From an uncultured SAR86 cluster bacterium (GTDB lineage Bacteria > Pseudomonadota > Gammaproteobacteria > Magnimaribacterales > D2472), in contig CACBPP010000004.1 in the NCBI GenBank assembly GCA_902541175.1, forward strand, positions 1 through 64,000: 64,000 nt of DNA, read 5' to 3'. The notes below the pieces were generated by a model. That model was not told where the DNA came from. It ran no database searches and worked only from the letters and a program-made list of their open reading frames with translations. Shown in pieces: positions 48,542-59,012 of the stretch. Both the position numbers and the translations under genes were made by a program. Numbering within the stretch: position 1 is the first letter of the stretch; every line of letters starts with the position of its first letter.

Positions 48542-48890
48542 TAGAGGATTTAGTCTAATTGAGGTTGTGGTTGCTCTTTTTATATTTAGCATTTCTGTAA
48601 TAACAATTTATAATCTCATATTATCGACAGCAGCCTCAAGCTTTGATTTAGAACAAAGATATCTTGCAAAGGAAGTAGCTAATAATCGTATATCACTAAT
48701 AAATACCATTGAAAAATCTTCAAGACCAATTGAAAGAAGTGGTGAAATGATTATGGGCGGCCAAAAATGGAAATGGGATGAGATAATTAATATTAGCTCA
48801 AATGACGAATTTTTTGAATATACAATTTCTGTGAAAAGTTTTGATAGTGATTCCTACATTTACTCAATAAATGGATATTATACAAAATGA
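48522..48890 (+). CDS. gspI: Type II secretion minor pseudopilin
   Basis: RGFSLIEVVVALFIFS; EVANNRISLI. Confidence 0.88.
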   Translation: MKSSVINRGFSLIEVVVALFIFSISVITIYNLILSTAASSFDLEQRYLAKEVANNRISLINTIEKSSRPIERSGEMIMGGQKWKWDEIINISSNDEFFEYTISVKSFDSDSYIYSINGYYTK

Positions 48891-49480
48891 GAAAGGGCTT
48901 TACTTTAATTGAAGTTCTAGTTTCATTAGTAATTCTTTCAATGATTGCAGTAATTTCATCAAATATCCTTCAATCATCCCTAGAAACTGAATTTAACTCA
49001 TCTGAAAGATTACATTCTGCAAGAAAATTAAATTTTTCATCAATAACTTTAAGAAGAGATATTAGGCAAATAATTAATGTGCCACTAAGAGATTTTTATG
49101 GAAATCAAATAAAAGGAACATTTATTGGAAATAATATTGATAATAAGATTGCTTTTAACACTAAAATAAAATCAATATCTAATGAAATATCTCCCATAAA
49201 GAGAGTCGAATATGTATTTGAGGAAAATAACTTAGTAAGAAAACAGTTTTACTCTTCCAATCCATATGATGCTGAGGAATTTATAAAATCAGTTTTAATT
49301 GAAGAAGTTTCTGAAATAGATATAAGATTTTTGCATGAGAAAATATGGTATCAAGAATGGCCGGTCGACCCAATCACTCAAAGAAAAATTCCAGAATTAA
49401 TAAAGCTCGAGTTTACAAAAAATAATAAAGAATATACATGGATAATAGAACCAAATTTTGATTATGTCTTCAAGTACTAA
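48887..49480 (+). CDS. gspJ: Type II secretion minor pseudopilin
   Basis: KGFTLIEVLVSLVILSMIAVIS; LRRDIRQIINVPLRD. Confidence 0.88.
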   Translation: MRKGFTLIEVLVSLVILSMIAVISSNILQSSLETEFNSSERLHSARKLNFSSITLRRDIRQIINVPLRDFYGNQIKGTFIGNNIDNKIAFNTKIKSISNEISPIKRVEYVFEENNLVRKQFYSSNPYDAEEFIKSVLIEEVSEIDIRFLHEKIWYQEWPVDPITQRKIPELIKLEFTKNNKEYTWIIEPNFDYVFKY

Positions 49481-50432
49481 AGGAGTTGTTCTCATTTCAA
49501 TACTCCTGATGGTTTTACTATTATCATCAGTAGCAATATTATTTGGGAATAAATATTTCTTATCATTAAAGAGGGCTCAATACATAGAATTTCAGGCTTT
49601 ATCTTTAAATATTTTTAGGAATCTAGAATCTTTATCAAAAGATAAGATAGAAACAGAATTGAGATTTAATTCAAATAAATTATCTAAAAATAATCCAATT
49701 TTAAAAGAACCATTTGTGTTTAATTTAAATGGGGCAGAAGTCATTACCAAGATATTAGATGGAAGTAATTGTTTTAATATTAATTCAATAGTTATCTTAA
49801 ATGATGGTAAATTTGTAGAAAATAAAAATTCCACAGCCGCATTAAGAAAAATTCTATTTCTAGAGGAAATTGATAACAACATAATTGAAGAAGTTATTGA
49901 TCAAGTCATTGATTGGATAGATAAAGATACAAATCCTAGAGCTTATGGATTAGAAGATTATTATTATTCTGGTCCATTACATAATCCAAGAGAATATACG
50001 GGCATGAGGTTAATGGTTTCTATAGATGAATTAAAAAGCCTTCCTGCAGTAAAGAAAGTTAATTGGGAAATATTCAGTAAGCATTTTTGCGCAATGCCTG
50101 AAGCAAATAAAATCTCACTTAATGTGAATACTCTTGATTTAGAGGATGTTTTTCTTCTTAGTTCTATTTTTCCAAATCTGCCTATCAAAGATGCTCAATA
50201 CATTATTGAAAATATTCCTTTATCTGGTTTTGATGACATAAATAGTTTTATGAAGAGTTTTCCAAATATAGATTTTAATGATCCAAATGGCGAGCTTAAA
50301 TTTTTATCGAATATTTTTGAAATCAATACAGAGATCATTTTTAATGAATTTACATCTTCTTCCTCAAGCAAAATAATTTATGGAAATAATAATAATGGTT
50401 TTATTATTTCAAGAATTTATAATGGAATCTAA
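49458..50432 (+). CDS. gspK: Type II secretion minor pseudopilin
   Basis: KGVVLISILLMVLLLSSVAILF; DWIDKDTNPRAYGLEDYYY; NVNTLDLEDVF. Confidence 0.88.
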   Translation: MIMSSSTKGVVLISILLMVLLLSSVAILFGNKYFLSLKRAQYIEFQALSLNIFRNLESLSKDKIETELRFNSNKLSKNNPILKEPFVFNLNGAEVITKILDGSNCFNINSIVILNDGKFVENKNSTAALRKILFLEEIDNNIIEEVIDQVIDWIDKDTNPRAYGLEDYYYSGPLHNPREYTGMRLMVSIDELKSLPAVKKVNWEIFSKHFCAMPEANKISLNVNTLDLEDVFLLSSIFPNLPIKDAQYIIENIPLSGFDDINSFMKSFPNIDFNDPNGELKFLSNIFEINTEIIFNEFTSSSSSKIIYGNNNNGFIISRIYNGI

Positions 50433-51589
50433 TGAATACAATTATTGCATATCCAAATAATCTAGATTTTAGCAATGGAAATTATCATCAAAGTTCTGAT
50501 AATTTTAAAAAAGCAAATAAATTTTTAGATTTTAATGAATTTCAATCTTTAACACATAAAGATACATTTATTTATTTAATTCCCTCATCAATTATTGGAA
50601 ATTATGTTTTTGAAAGTAACAAAAATCTATCAAAGCAGAATAATTTAGCGAATTTCATATCTGAGATTGATACATACATAGTTAGTGATATTTCTAAAAA
50701 TGAATTTTTTATTTCTGATCAAAATGGCTTTGTAATAGATAAATCACTTTACAAAAAAATTAATAATCTTTTAAATTCGTTAAATTGTAAAGTTATCGCA
50801 ATACCCGATTATTTTCTAAATAATAAAACAGACAAAGATACTATCACTGAATTTAATGATAATTTTTTGTTTTCATTTAAAGATGGCACTGGTGGATCAA
50901 TTGACCATGATTCTCTTAAACAGTATTTAGATACAGTAAAATCATCTCATCCAGATTTTAATCCAGACGTTTTCTCAGATAAAAATATAAAAGAATTACA
51001 AACTTTTAACATTAATAAGAATATTAAAGTACCTGAATTCTTAAAAAATATGAAACCTGATTTACCTAATTTATTTAAATTCAAATTTACAATTAAAAAT
51101 ATCTTCAATAAATTGAGTTTTTCTAGGACAGAGATGTACTTATGTATTTTGTTATTAGTATCCTGTTTATCTTTACCACATGTGTTTATTGCTCAAAATA
51201 ACAAACATATCAATATATATGAGTCAGAGACATTCAATATTTTTAGATCGATAGATAAGAATACAAAAAAGATTGTGACACCGAAATTACAAATGGATCA
51301 ATTACTAGAACAAATATCAGTTTCATCTTTGGTTCAAGCCAAAGATATAAAATCAAATTTCGCAAATTTTAGGTTTTTGATATCAATAGGTGACGACTAT
51401 TTAAATAATGTTCAAATCGATTTTAACTCAAATGAGGCTACTTTATCTTTTATTAATTTACCGGATTTACAGTATCGCTTATTAAAAAATTCAGCAACAA
51501 GCTTCAATATTGAGATCCTTAATGAGGATATATTAAATAATGAAAATAAAATAAATGGTCAAATCAAAATTGGATTTAATAATGAATAA
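50432..51589 (+). CDS. gspL: Type II secretion protein L-like
   Basis: Position between gspK and gspM; cytoplasmic domain-TM-periplasmic domain layout; divergent sequence. Confidence 0.65.
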   Translation: MNTIIAYPNNLDFSNGNYHQSSDNFKKANKFLDFNEFQSLTHKDTFIYLIPSSIIGNYVFESNKNLSKQNNLANFISEIDTYIVSDISKNEFFISDQNGFVIDKSLYKKINNLLNSLNCKVIAIPDYFLNNKTDKDTITEFNDNFLFSFKDGTGGSIDHDSLKQYLDTVKSSHPDFNPDVFSDKNIKELQTFNINKNIKVPEFLKNMKPDLPNLFKFKFTIKNIFNKLSFSRTEMYLCILLLVSCLSLPHVFIAQNNKHINIYESETFNIFRSIDKNTKKIVTPKLQMDQLLEQISVSSLVQAKDIKSNFANFRFLISIGDDYLNNVQIDFNSNEATLSFINLPDLQYRLLKNSATSFNIEILNEDILNNENKINGQIKIGFNNE

Positions 51590-52031
51590 CTTTTTTGGTA
51601 ATTTAAATACAAGAGAAAAAAATTTAATTTTAGCTGCATCATTTCTGATAGCTACAGTTATTGTTTTTTTAACAATTAACAATACTATGCAAAGTTTAAG
51701 CTTTTCATCAAAAAGGCTAGAAAAAGCTAAGACTGATTATGAGTACGTAGCTACAAAAGCAGAGCAACTTAGCAATGCATTGATTAATCAGTCAAATGAT
51801 CCAACCGAGATAAAATCATTTTTAGATAATACTATAGATTTAGAAATAAAAAATCTTAAGATAGCTAAAATTGAAAATTATTTAAAAATTTCTTTTGAAA
51901 CCATCAATTTAAAAGAATCAATTTCTATTGCAGATGAGATAGCATCAATGCTGAACAAAGATTTTAGTAAAGTAACTTATTCAAAAAACGAGAAGGGATC
52001 TGTTACAGAGCTTTTTATAATCAATCCTTAA
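51555..52031 (+). CDS. gspM: Type II secretion protein M-like
   Basis: Position; NTREKNLILAASFLIATVIVFLTIN single N-terminal TM. Confidence 0.7.
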   Translation: MVKSKLDLIMNNFFGNLNTREKNLILAASFLIATVIVFLTINNTMQSLSFSSKRLEKAKTDYEYVATKAEQLSNALINQSNDPTEIKSFLDNTIDLEIKNLKIAKIENYLKISFETINLKESISIADEIASMLNKDFSKVTYSKNEKGSVTELFIINP

Positions 52032-52656
52032 AGAAAAATTTATAAAATATAAACGCTATAATTGATCCGACAATCTGTGCCACACAAAATAAGAAAACAT
52101 TTTCGGGACTTATACCAGCAAAGCTGTCAGAGAACATACGTCCAATCGTCCCGGCCAGGTTTGCAAATGAAGTAGATGACGTAAACCAATATGCTGAACC
52201 AATGTATGATGCAACAATTAACGCAATCTTTTCTTTGCTTGAAATTAATATAAAAAATACTAACCCAAAAGTAGCAATAATTTCGGAAAGATAAATATTG
52301 AATCCAGACCTGTTTTTATTAGAGAGCTGAAATAATTCAACATCAAACATAATATTTGCAGTCAAAACTCCAATGATTGCTCCTAAAATCTGCAAAAGTG
52401 TAAATAGTACAAACGTTTTAAAAGAAATTTCTTTGTTTAAAAAAAATGCTAGAGATACAACTGGATTAAAATGATTACTGTATGACTCAAATGATGAAAT
52501 TAAGAAATAAAGAGCGAAAAAAGTTATAACAGCATTAACAAACAAAATAATTGATTCATCATTGGTAAGTGATTGACCCATTATTCCGGAGCCCACAACT
52601 GCACAGAATAGAAAAGCTGTTCCTAAAAACTCAGAAATATATTTATTTAATTTCAT
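52021..52656 (-). CDS. MIP/aquaporin family channel, AqpS-like
   Basis: Six-TM MIP fold; HFNPVVSLAFFL and SFANLAGTIGRMFSDSFAGI (degenerate NPA motifs, AqpS-type C-terminal signature). Confidence 0.82.
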   Translation of the reverse strand: MKLNKYISEFLGTAFLFCAVVGSGIMGQSLTNDESIILFVNAVITFFALYFLISSFESYSNHFNPVVSLAFFLNKEISFKTFVLFTLLQILGAIIGVLTANIMFDVELFQLSNKNRSGFNIYLSEIIATFGLVFFILISSKEKIALIVASYIGSAYWFTSSTSFANLAGTIGRMFSDSFAGISPENVFLFCVAQIVGSIIAFIFYKFFFKD

Positions 52657-53516
52657 TTTTCATTATATATTGATATTTTTTTTGAATAAATTTCATGGAA
52701 AATTTTAACTGCAATTGAATCAGAGACACCCCATTTGGTTGATTGTATAGTTTTAATCTCTAATTTTTTTATAATTCTCTCATAGATTTTTAATCCAAAA
52801 TCAATGACGTCAGCTCTATCATTTGCAAATCCATACTTGTTAATTTTTTCTTCTATTTCAAGATTTCTTAGATTCTTATATTTTTTTAAAAAATCATCAG
52901 ATTTCATTTTTTTTAATTTATGAGCATTTAAAAAGGCTCTAATGTTACCTCCAAGTCCTATGATCTCTGTTATATCATTGAATTGCTTTAACCATTTATC
53001 CAATCTATCCCATTCTTTTCTCTTATCTTTTTTAAGCATTAATCTAACACCACCTAATTGAAAAGATTGAATTGAATGTTTTGGATTATTGTAAATATAG
53101 ATCTCAGTACTTCCCCCACCAACATCAACATATGCTTTATTATTTTCTTTTTGTGCCTTTGGATGAAAACCTATTAACTGAGCTTCTTCAAGACCTGAAA
53201 TTATTCGAATTGGATGTTCAATTTTATTTTCTATATATGTTCTTGCTTCTTCCGAGTTAGTGGTATTTCTTAATGCGCTAGTAGCAATAATTTCGTATTG
53301 ATCAATTTTATCTTTAGTAAATTTTTTCTGATATCTTTTTAGCGTACTTACTAATTCTCTTAGTTTTTTATCAGATATCTTTCCCCCTTCAAAAACTTCT
53401 GCTCCAAGACGAATTGGGGAACGTATTCCATCAATAAACTTAATTGAGGTGGGTGTTGTTTCAAAAATCTTAGATTTTACTGCATTTGTGCCAATATCTA
53501 CGGAAGCAATTTTCAT
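52653..53516 (-). CDS. ppx: Ppx/GppA family exopolyphosphatase
   Basis: VDIGTNAVKSKIFE; SALRNTTNSEEA; AYVDVGGGSTEIYI. Confidence 0.87.
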   Translation of the reverse strand: MKIASVDIGTNAVKSKIFETTPTSIKFIDGIRSPIRLGAEVFEGGKISDKKLRELVSTLKRYQKKFTKDKIDQYEIIATSALRNTTNSEEARTYIENKIEHPIRIISGLEEAQLIGFHPKAQKENNKAYVDVGGGSTEIYIYNNPKHSIQSFQLGGVRLMLKKDKRKEWDRLDKWLKQFNDITEIIGLGGNIRAFLNAHKLKKMKSDDFLKKYKNLRNLEIEEKINKYGFANDRADVIDFGLKIYERIIKKLEIKTIQSTKWGVSDSIAVKIFHEIYSKKISIYNEK

Positions 53517-54355
53517 TATATGTCGTCGCTATATTTGCTTATGATCATAAATTGCTCATATGAAAGGTTGTCAAATTTTACTCCTTCTAGACTTGTTGAA
53601 TAATTATTTAGAGACTTTGACCATTTTGCAGGCTTAAGAATCTTCTTCCCATGATATTCAGTTTTATTCAATAGATATCTTAGTGATGTTAACCGCGCAA
53701 TCATTTTATTATTCGAATTAATTGAAACCCATGGACTAACTTCAGTTCCAGTTTTTTCAAACATCTGCTCTTTGTATAATGTGAAGGCGTTCCATTTAGT
53801 AATTACTTTTTCATCATTTTTTGTAAGCTTCCAATACTTAAGTTCAGAATTTTTTCTTGCTTTCATTCTAATTTTTTGTTGATCTTTTGATAGTGAAAAA
53901 TAAAATTTTGTTAATTCAACTCCATCACTTATTAATTGCTCTTCCCAATTATTAACTTTTTTCATAAACGCTCTGTATTGATTTTCAGTGCAATAACCCA
54001 TAATGGGTTCAGTTATTGCTCGTGTATACCAAGATCTGTCAAGAAATGAAATTTGACCGCTATTTGGAATTACCTTTTTCCATCTCTGGAACCAGTGAGA
54101 TGATTCCCATTTTGTTGGAATTCCTAGCTGAATGTAATTAAAATGTTTTGGCATTAAGTATTCTGAAAAGAATCTAATTGCTGTACTTTTGCCAGCAGTG
54201 TCTCTGCCCTCAAATACGATACATATTCTTCTATTATTTTTAATTACATCTTCTTGAAGTTTCAAAAATTCAATTCTTAGTCTTCTTTTTTCTAAATCGT
54301 AAGATTTTGCATCAAGTTTTTTATAATCAGTTTGATCTAAATTTATAATTTTCAT
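53516..54355 (-). CDS. ppk2: Polyphosphate kinase 2 family
   Basis: VFEGRDTAGKSTAIRFF Walker A; FLDRSWYTRA; QQKIRMKARK. Confidence 0.88.
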   Translation of the reverse strand: MKIINLDQTDYKKLDAKSYDLEKRRLRIEFLKLQEDVIKNNRRICIVFEGRDTAGKSTAIRFFSEYLMPKHFNYIQLGIPTKWESSHWFQRWKKVIPNSGQISFLDRSWYTRAITEPIMGYCTENQYRAFMKKVNNWEEQLISDGVELTKFYFSLSKDQQKIRMKARKNSELKYWKLTKNDEKVITKWNAFTLYKEQMFEKTGTEVSPWVSINSNNKMIARLTSLRYLLNKTEYHGKKILKPAKWSKSLNNYSTSLEGVKFDNLSYEQFMIISKYSDDI

Positions 54356-54444
54356 TTTCTATTTAAATTAGATGACACCTAAAAGTTTTATATTCTTAAC
54401 ACAAATGATAACATTTAAGCGTAAAATTTTTTCTCATAAATAAT

Positions 54445-55692
54445 ATGGAAACTCTGTTCTTAAGCCCTCTTGTAATAGTAATTATAGCATCTATAGTTGG
54501 GTTCTTTATGGCATATGGAATAGGTGCCAATGATGTTGCAAATGCTATGGGAACTTCAGTTGGAAGCAAGGCAATTACTCTAAAACAGGCTATTATTATT
54601 GCTGCAATATTTGAATTTCTTGGAGCATATTTTGGAGGTGGTGAAGTTACCTCAACAATAAGAAAAGGAATTGTTGACCCAACAATTTATGAGGATGCAA
54701 ATAAATTTATTATTGGAATGTTATCGTCATTATTAGCCGCAGGAACATGGTTAATTATTGCCTCAAGAAGAGGCTGGCCAGTCTCCACAACTCATTCAAT
54801 CGTTGGTGCAATAATTGGTTTTGTTTCAATTTCAAAAGGAGTGATTTATGTATCTTGGGGGACAGTAGGTGGCATAGCTTCAAGTTGGGTAACATCGCCA
54901 GTAATTGCAGGATTCCTAGCATTTTTAATTTATTTAAGTGCAAAAAAATCCATTCTTGATAGTGCTAATCCAGGTGGAAGAGCCGTTAAAATAATTCCTA
55001 TATATAGTTTTTATGTTGCTTTTATTATTTCATTAGTTATAGCAAGAAAAGGACTGAAAAATATAGGACTTGAGTTATCAGAGTCAGATGTATATATGTT
55101 TAGTTCAATTTTTGGAATTATTGCAGCTGCAATTACTTATACTCTTTTAAGACAGAATTTTTCAAAAATCAAAGAAAATGGAATTGAATCTGCATTTGCA
55201 ATTTTAATGATTGTCTCGGCATGTGCAATGGCTTTTGCTCATGGCTCAAATGATGTTGCTAATGCAATTGGACCTCTTGCAGCAATCGTTTCCACTGTAA
55301 ATTCAAATGGTATTATAGATACTTCGTCTCCAGTTCAAGCTTGGATTCTTTTTTTAGGTGCAACAGGGATTGTTTTTGGTTTAAGCATGCTTGGAAAAAA
55401 TGTAATAAAAACTGTAGGAGAAAAAATTACTGCATTAAAGCCTAGTCTTGGTTTTTCAGCTGAACTTGCTACAGCAACTACAGTTGTTGTTGCTTCTTAC
55501 GTTGGATTTCCAATTTCAACTACTCATACACTAGTTGGAGGAGTTATTGGAGTTGGATTGGCAAAAGGGGCTAAACATTTAAATACTAAGTCAATAACAA
55601 GAATTATTACTTCATGGTTAATTACAATTCCAATTGGAGCTTTTTTAACAATCTTGTATTGGGTTTTTCTAAGATTAATATTCGGAGTTTGA
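54445..55692 (+). CDS. pit: Inorganic phosphate transporter, PiT family
   Basis: YGIGANDVANAMGTSVGSKAIT and AHGSNDVANAIGPLAAI paired PiT signatures. Confidence 0.94.
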   Translation: METLFLSPLVIVIIASIVGFFMAYGIGANDVANAMGTSVGSKAITLKQAIIIAAIFEFLGAYFGGGEVTSTIRKGIVDPTIYEDANKFIIGMLSSLLAAGTWLIIASRRGWPVSTTHSIVGAIIGFVSISKGVIYVSWGTVGGIASSWVTSPVIAGFLAFLIYLSAKKSILDSANPGGRAVKIIPIYSFYVAFIISLVIARKGLKNIGLELSESDVYMFSSIFGIIAAAITYTLLRQNFSKIKENGIESAFAILMIVSACAMAFAHGSNDVANAIGPLAAIVSTVNSNGIIDTSSPVQAWILFLGATGIVFGLSMLGKNVIKTVGEKITALKPSLGFSAELATATTVVVASYVGFPISTTHTLVGGVIGVGLAKGAKHLNTKSITRIITSWLITIPIGAFLTILYWVFLRLIFGV

Positions 55693-55694
55693 TT

Positions 55695-56288
55695 TTACCT
55701 TTTTATCCAGCTGGTCATGTATGCAACCACAGCTCTAGATGCTTCAATTTTTCCAATATCATTTAATTTACCACTTTCTTTTGTGTTTAATGAAAATATT
55801 GAAAGAATAATTTGAGCTACAACTCTGCAAACACCTTCTTTATTAAAAACATTATCGAGACTTATGGATTCTTCGTAAGTTTCTTGAATGACATTACCTA
55901 ACTGATGAATTGAATCTGAGTCTAAAGGCGGATTTATGGTATTACTAAGAATTAATTTTTGTGCTATTGAAGAATAAAAGAAATATTCATAAATATTATA
56001 AATAATATAATTTGTAACTTTTATAAGATCTCCTTTATCACTATCACTTAAGATGTTTTTTGAAAAGTTTTCTAGACACTCATTAATACATTTTAAGATT
56101 ATTAGTTTTTTTAAGAAATCTACAGTTGGTATGAATTTATAAGTCGATGTTCTTTTTAAACCAGATTTTTCTGCTACTTTTGCAAGAGTAAGATCATCAA
56201 TCTCACCATCTTCAACAATATTAATTGCAGCATCAATTATTTTATTAATTCTTTCTTTGCTTCTGTCTTGTTTTGCTAAAGTCTCCAC
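55695..56288 (-). CDS. TetR family transcriptional regulator
   Basis: N-terminal HTH (INKIIDAAINIVEDGEIDDLTLAKVAEKSGLKRTSTYKFIPT); GTG start; divergent from TonB-dependent receptor. Confidence 0.85.
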   Translation of the reverse strand: METLAKQDRSKERINKIIDAAINIVEDGEIDDLTLAKVAEKSGLKRTSTYKFIPTVDFLKKLIILKCINECLENFSKNILSDSDKGDLIKVTNYIIYNIYEYFFYSSIAQKLILSNTINPPLDSDSIHQLGNVIQETYEESISLDNVFNKEGVCRVVAQIILSIFSLNTKESGKLNDIGKIEASRAVVAYMTSWIKR

Positions 56289-56297
56289 TATTTAATT

Positions 56298-56325
56298 ATG
56301 GACAAATGTCTATAAATGTAAACAT
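56298..56325. promoter_or_regulatory. Candidate TetR operator palindromes
   Basis: ATGGACAAATGTCTAT (56298-56313) and ATGTAAACAT (56316-56325). Confidence 0.45.
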
Positions 56326-56418
56326 AAAAGAACTTAAAAAATTCACATAATGTTCACAAATTAATGTTATTTCTGTTGCACTCCAAATTTAAAATTTCTG
56401 CATTATATTGGAGATTTC

Positions 56419-58956
56419 ATGAAAAAATATATATTCCCATTGTTTCTATCACTATCTTTATTTTCTCAAGAGTCAGAAAATAATACTAACGATGAGCAAG
56501 TTGAAGAAGTTGTAGTAGTTGGTACAAAAGCTAGTATTGTTTCTGCTATTGAAAAACAAAGACAATCAAATTTAATTGTTTCTGTCGTAGATTCTGATGC
56601 TTTAGGTGACTTTCCAGATACAACAGCAGCTGAAGCCATAAGAAGACTATCAGGTATTTCAGTTGAAAACGATCAAGGCGAAGGCAGATATGTAAATATA
56701 AGAGGTATATCTGGTGATCTTAATTCAATTGCAGTTAACGGTGCTCTTGTTCCTGCTCCAGAGGGAGGTAGGGCTGTTATGCTTGATGGTCTGCCAACTG
56801 AATTGCTAGATTCAATAGAAGTATACAAGACACTAACAGCAGATAAAGATGCTGACTCAATTGGCGGAAGAATTGAGTTTAATACTAAAAGAGCTACTTC
56901 AATTGACGGAACACTTCTAAAATTTAAAGCAGACACTTCATACAATGAGCAATCTAAAAATTCTGATAATCCAAAAATGGCGTTTACTTATGGTTCAATG
57001 ATTAATGAAAATATTGGACATGTTCTTGGTTTTACATACGCATCTAAGCAGATTGTTACCTACAACAACGAAACCGGTTTTCCAGCTTGGGATACTGACG
57101 ACGGAAATATCTTTCTTGATGATGATTGGGAGATGAGGTTTTATGATTTAACAAGAGAAAGAACAGGTGTTACATATGATATCGATATGATGATAGATGA
57201 CGATACATCAATTTATGCAAATCTTTTATATAACAAATATGATGATGATGAATTAAGGAATAAAGAAGAATTTGGCTCTCTTAGAACCGGTAACGTATAT
57301 GCAGGCTCAAGCGAGATTAATAGAGTTAGAAGAGATGCTGAAGTTAGAAAAAGAATAGAAACACGTGAAATAAGAACCGTGATATTGGGCGGTGAGACAT
57401 TGATAAACGGCTGGTTCGCAGAAGTGCAGTTTAGTCACTCTTACGCTGAAGAAAATGATACAGATAATGTTGATGTAACATTTAGAAGCGATAGAATTGA
57501 TACTGATGATTGCGGAGGTCCTTGTGGCTCATTCTTTTATCAAGATCCTCAAAAAGTCGGTTTATCTCTCTCATCATATGCTCAAGGTGTGCTTTATGCT
57601 GATTTAAATGTTGATGCATGGGAAGAAGATTGGAGTTTAATCAAAGATACTGAAACAGCGTTTAGTATAGATATGACGAAAGATGGATTTACGTTTATGG
57701 ATGTTCCAACAACAGTAAAATATGGTTTTAAATATAAGTCTAGAGAGAAAAAAGGTGATAGCAATCAAATAGAAGTTGATGATGATAATGTGCAAGCTTT
57801 ACTTCAATCTGAATTTGGACCATACATAAGATCTTGGCCATTCGCCGGACAACAGTACGGTCCTCATGCTGATGAAAATCTTTTATATGCAAGAAAGGGT
57901 CAGTACACTGGTGGTCCTGATTATGATAACTTTGAAGAAGACTTTACAACAAATGAAGATATTACCGCGATATATTTTATGGGTACAATGGATTTTGATA
58001 AGGCAATTGTTATAGCAGGTATTAGGGTTGAAGATACTGATTTCGATACTCTTGGATATAATGATGGTGATGTAGATGATGTGTTAACAGCATCAAAGAG
58101 TTACACGTTTGTCTCGCCAAGTTTAAATGTTAAATATTTCTTAGATGATCAAACTATCATTAGAGGTGCAATATGGAGAGCATTATCTAGACCGGGTTTT
58201 GGTCAAGCAAACTTGATAGCAGATATAAGAGAAAGAGATGATGGTAATTATCGAGGTGAGATGGGTAACCCAGATCTTGACCCGTATGAAGCAACTAATT
58301 TTGATTTATCAATTGAATATTACGGTGATGGCTCTTTCGCATCATTTGGATATTTTAAGAAAGAAATCGAAAATGCAATTTATCCACTTGCAGTGGCTAA
58401 TACAACAGTAAATGGTTTGCTTTTTGACGAATTATTGACATTTGTAAATACAGATGACTCTGATGTTGATGGTTTTGAATTAAATATATTTCAAGAGCTA
58501 AATATGCTGCCAGAACCCTTTGATGGCCTGTTTGTTTCAATGAACTTTACTACTACTGATGGAACTTCGTCATTAGATGTAGATAATGGAACTGTAACAT
58601 TTCCATTCAGAAAATTATCAGAAGATGTTTCTAATATCTCTATAGGTTACGATAAAAATAAATTTGATATAAGGCTATCGTCTGTTTCAAGATCGCCTTA
58701 TTTAGATTACCTTGCAGATGATGATAGCGAAACCATTCAAGAGGATTTAGATAATAATAATATTAGGTATACAGATGATCACACTCAAATTGATTTTAAT
58801 CTTAAATATAAAATTAATGACAATCTAAGTCTTAAATTTGATATCAATAACATAACTGATGAACCAGAGTTTTACTATTGGGGAACTCCAAACAGATTAT
58901 CTCAATATGACGAGTATGGAACAACATATTCAATTGGCATAAGATATAATTTATAA
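56419..58956 (+). CDS. TonB-dependent receptor
   Basis: EQVEEVVVVGTKASIVSAIEKQRQSN; plug RYVNIRGISGDLNSIAVNGALVPAP; terminal YSIGIRYNL. Confidence 0.93.
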   Translation: MKKYIFPLFLSLSLFSQESENNTNDEQVEEVVVVGTKASIVSAIEKQRQSNLIVSVVDSDALGDFPDTTAAEAIRRLSGISVENDQGEGRYVNIRGISGDLNSIAVNGALVPAPEGGRAVMLDGLPTELLDSIEVYKTLTADKDADSIGGRIEFNTKRATSIDGTLLKFKADTSYNEQSKNSDNPKMAFTYGSMINENIGHVLGFTYASKQIVTYNNETGFPAWDTDDGNIFLDDDWEMRFYDLTRERTGVTYDIDMMIDDDTSIYANLLYNKYDDDELRNKEEFGSLRTGNVYAGSSEINRVRRDAEVRKRIETREIRTVILGGETLINGWFAEVQFSHSYAEENDTDNVDVTFRSDRIDTDDCGGPCGSFFYQDPQKVGLSLSSYAQGVLYADLNVDAWEEDWSLIKDTETAFSIDMTKDGFTFMDVPTTVKYGFKYKSREKKGDSNQIEVDDDNVQALLQSEFGPYIRSWPFAGQQYGPHADENLLYARKGQYTGGPDYDNFEEDFTTNEDITAIYFMGTMDFDKAIVIAGIRVEDTDFDTLGYNDGDVDDVLTASKSYTFVSPSLNVKYFLDDQTIIRGAIWRALSRPGFGQANLIADIRERDDGNYRGEMGNPDLDPYEATNFDLSIEYYGDGSFASFGYFKKEIENAIYPLAVANTTVNGLLFDELLTFVNTDDSDVDGFELNIFQELNMLPEPFDGLFVSMNFTTTDGTSSLDVDNGTVTFPFRKLSEDVSNISIGYDKNKFDIRLSSVSRSPYLDYLADDDSETIQEDLDNNNIRYTDDHTQIDFNLKYKINDNLSLKFDINNITDEPEFYYWGTPNRLSQYDEYGTTYSIGIRYNL

Positions 58957-58975
58957 TTCAAATAAATTTAAATAA

Positions 58976-59006
58976 TAAGGCAAGTCTTTAACTTGCCTTA
59001 TTTTTA
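58976..59006 (+). terminator. Hairpin/terminator between TonB-dependent receptor and phytase
   Basis: TAAGGCAAGT-CTTTA-ACTTGCCTTA plus T-tract. Confidence 0.82.
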
Positions 59007-59012
59007 TAAGAA

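Noticed and set aside
54356-54444. Pho box between ppk2 and pit
   Set aside because: Single TGTCATC and TGTTATC words only, no properly spaced second unit
56289-56418. Pho box upstream of the phytase-linked TBDR
   Set aside because: Several TGT-containing words occur (56307, 56317, 56351, 56365, 56374) but spacings of 10, 14 and 9 bp do not fit the 11-bp Pho-box period
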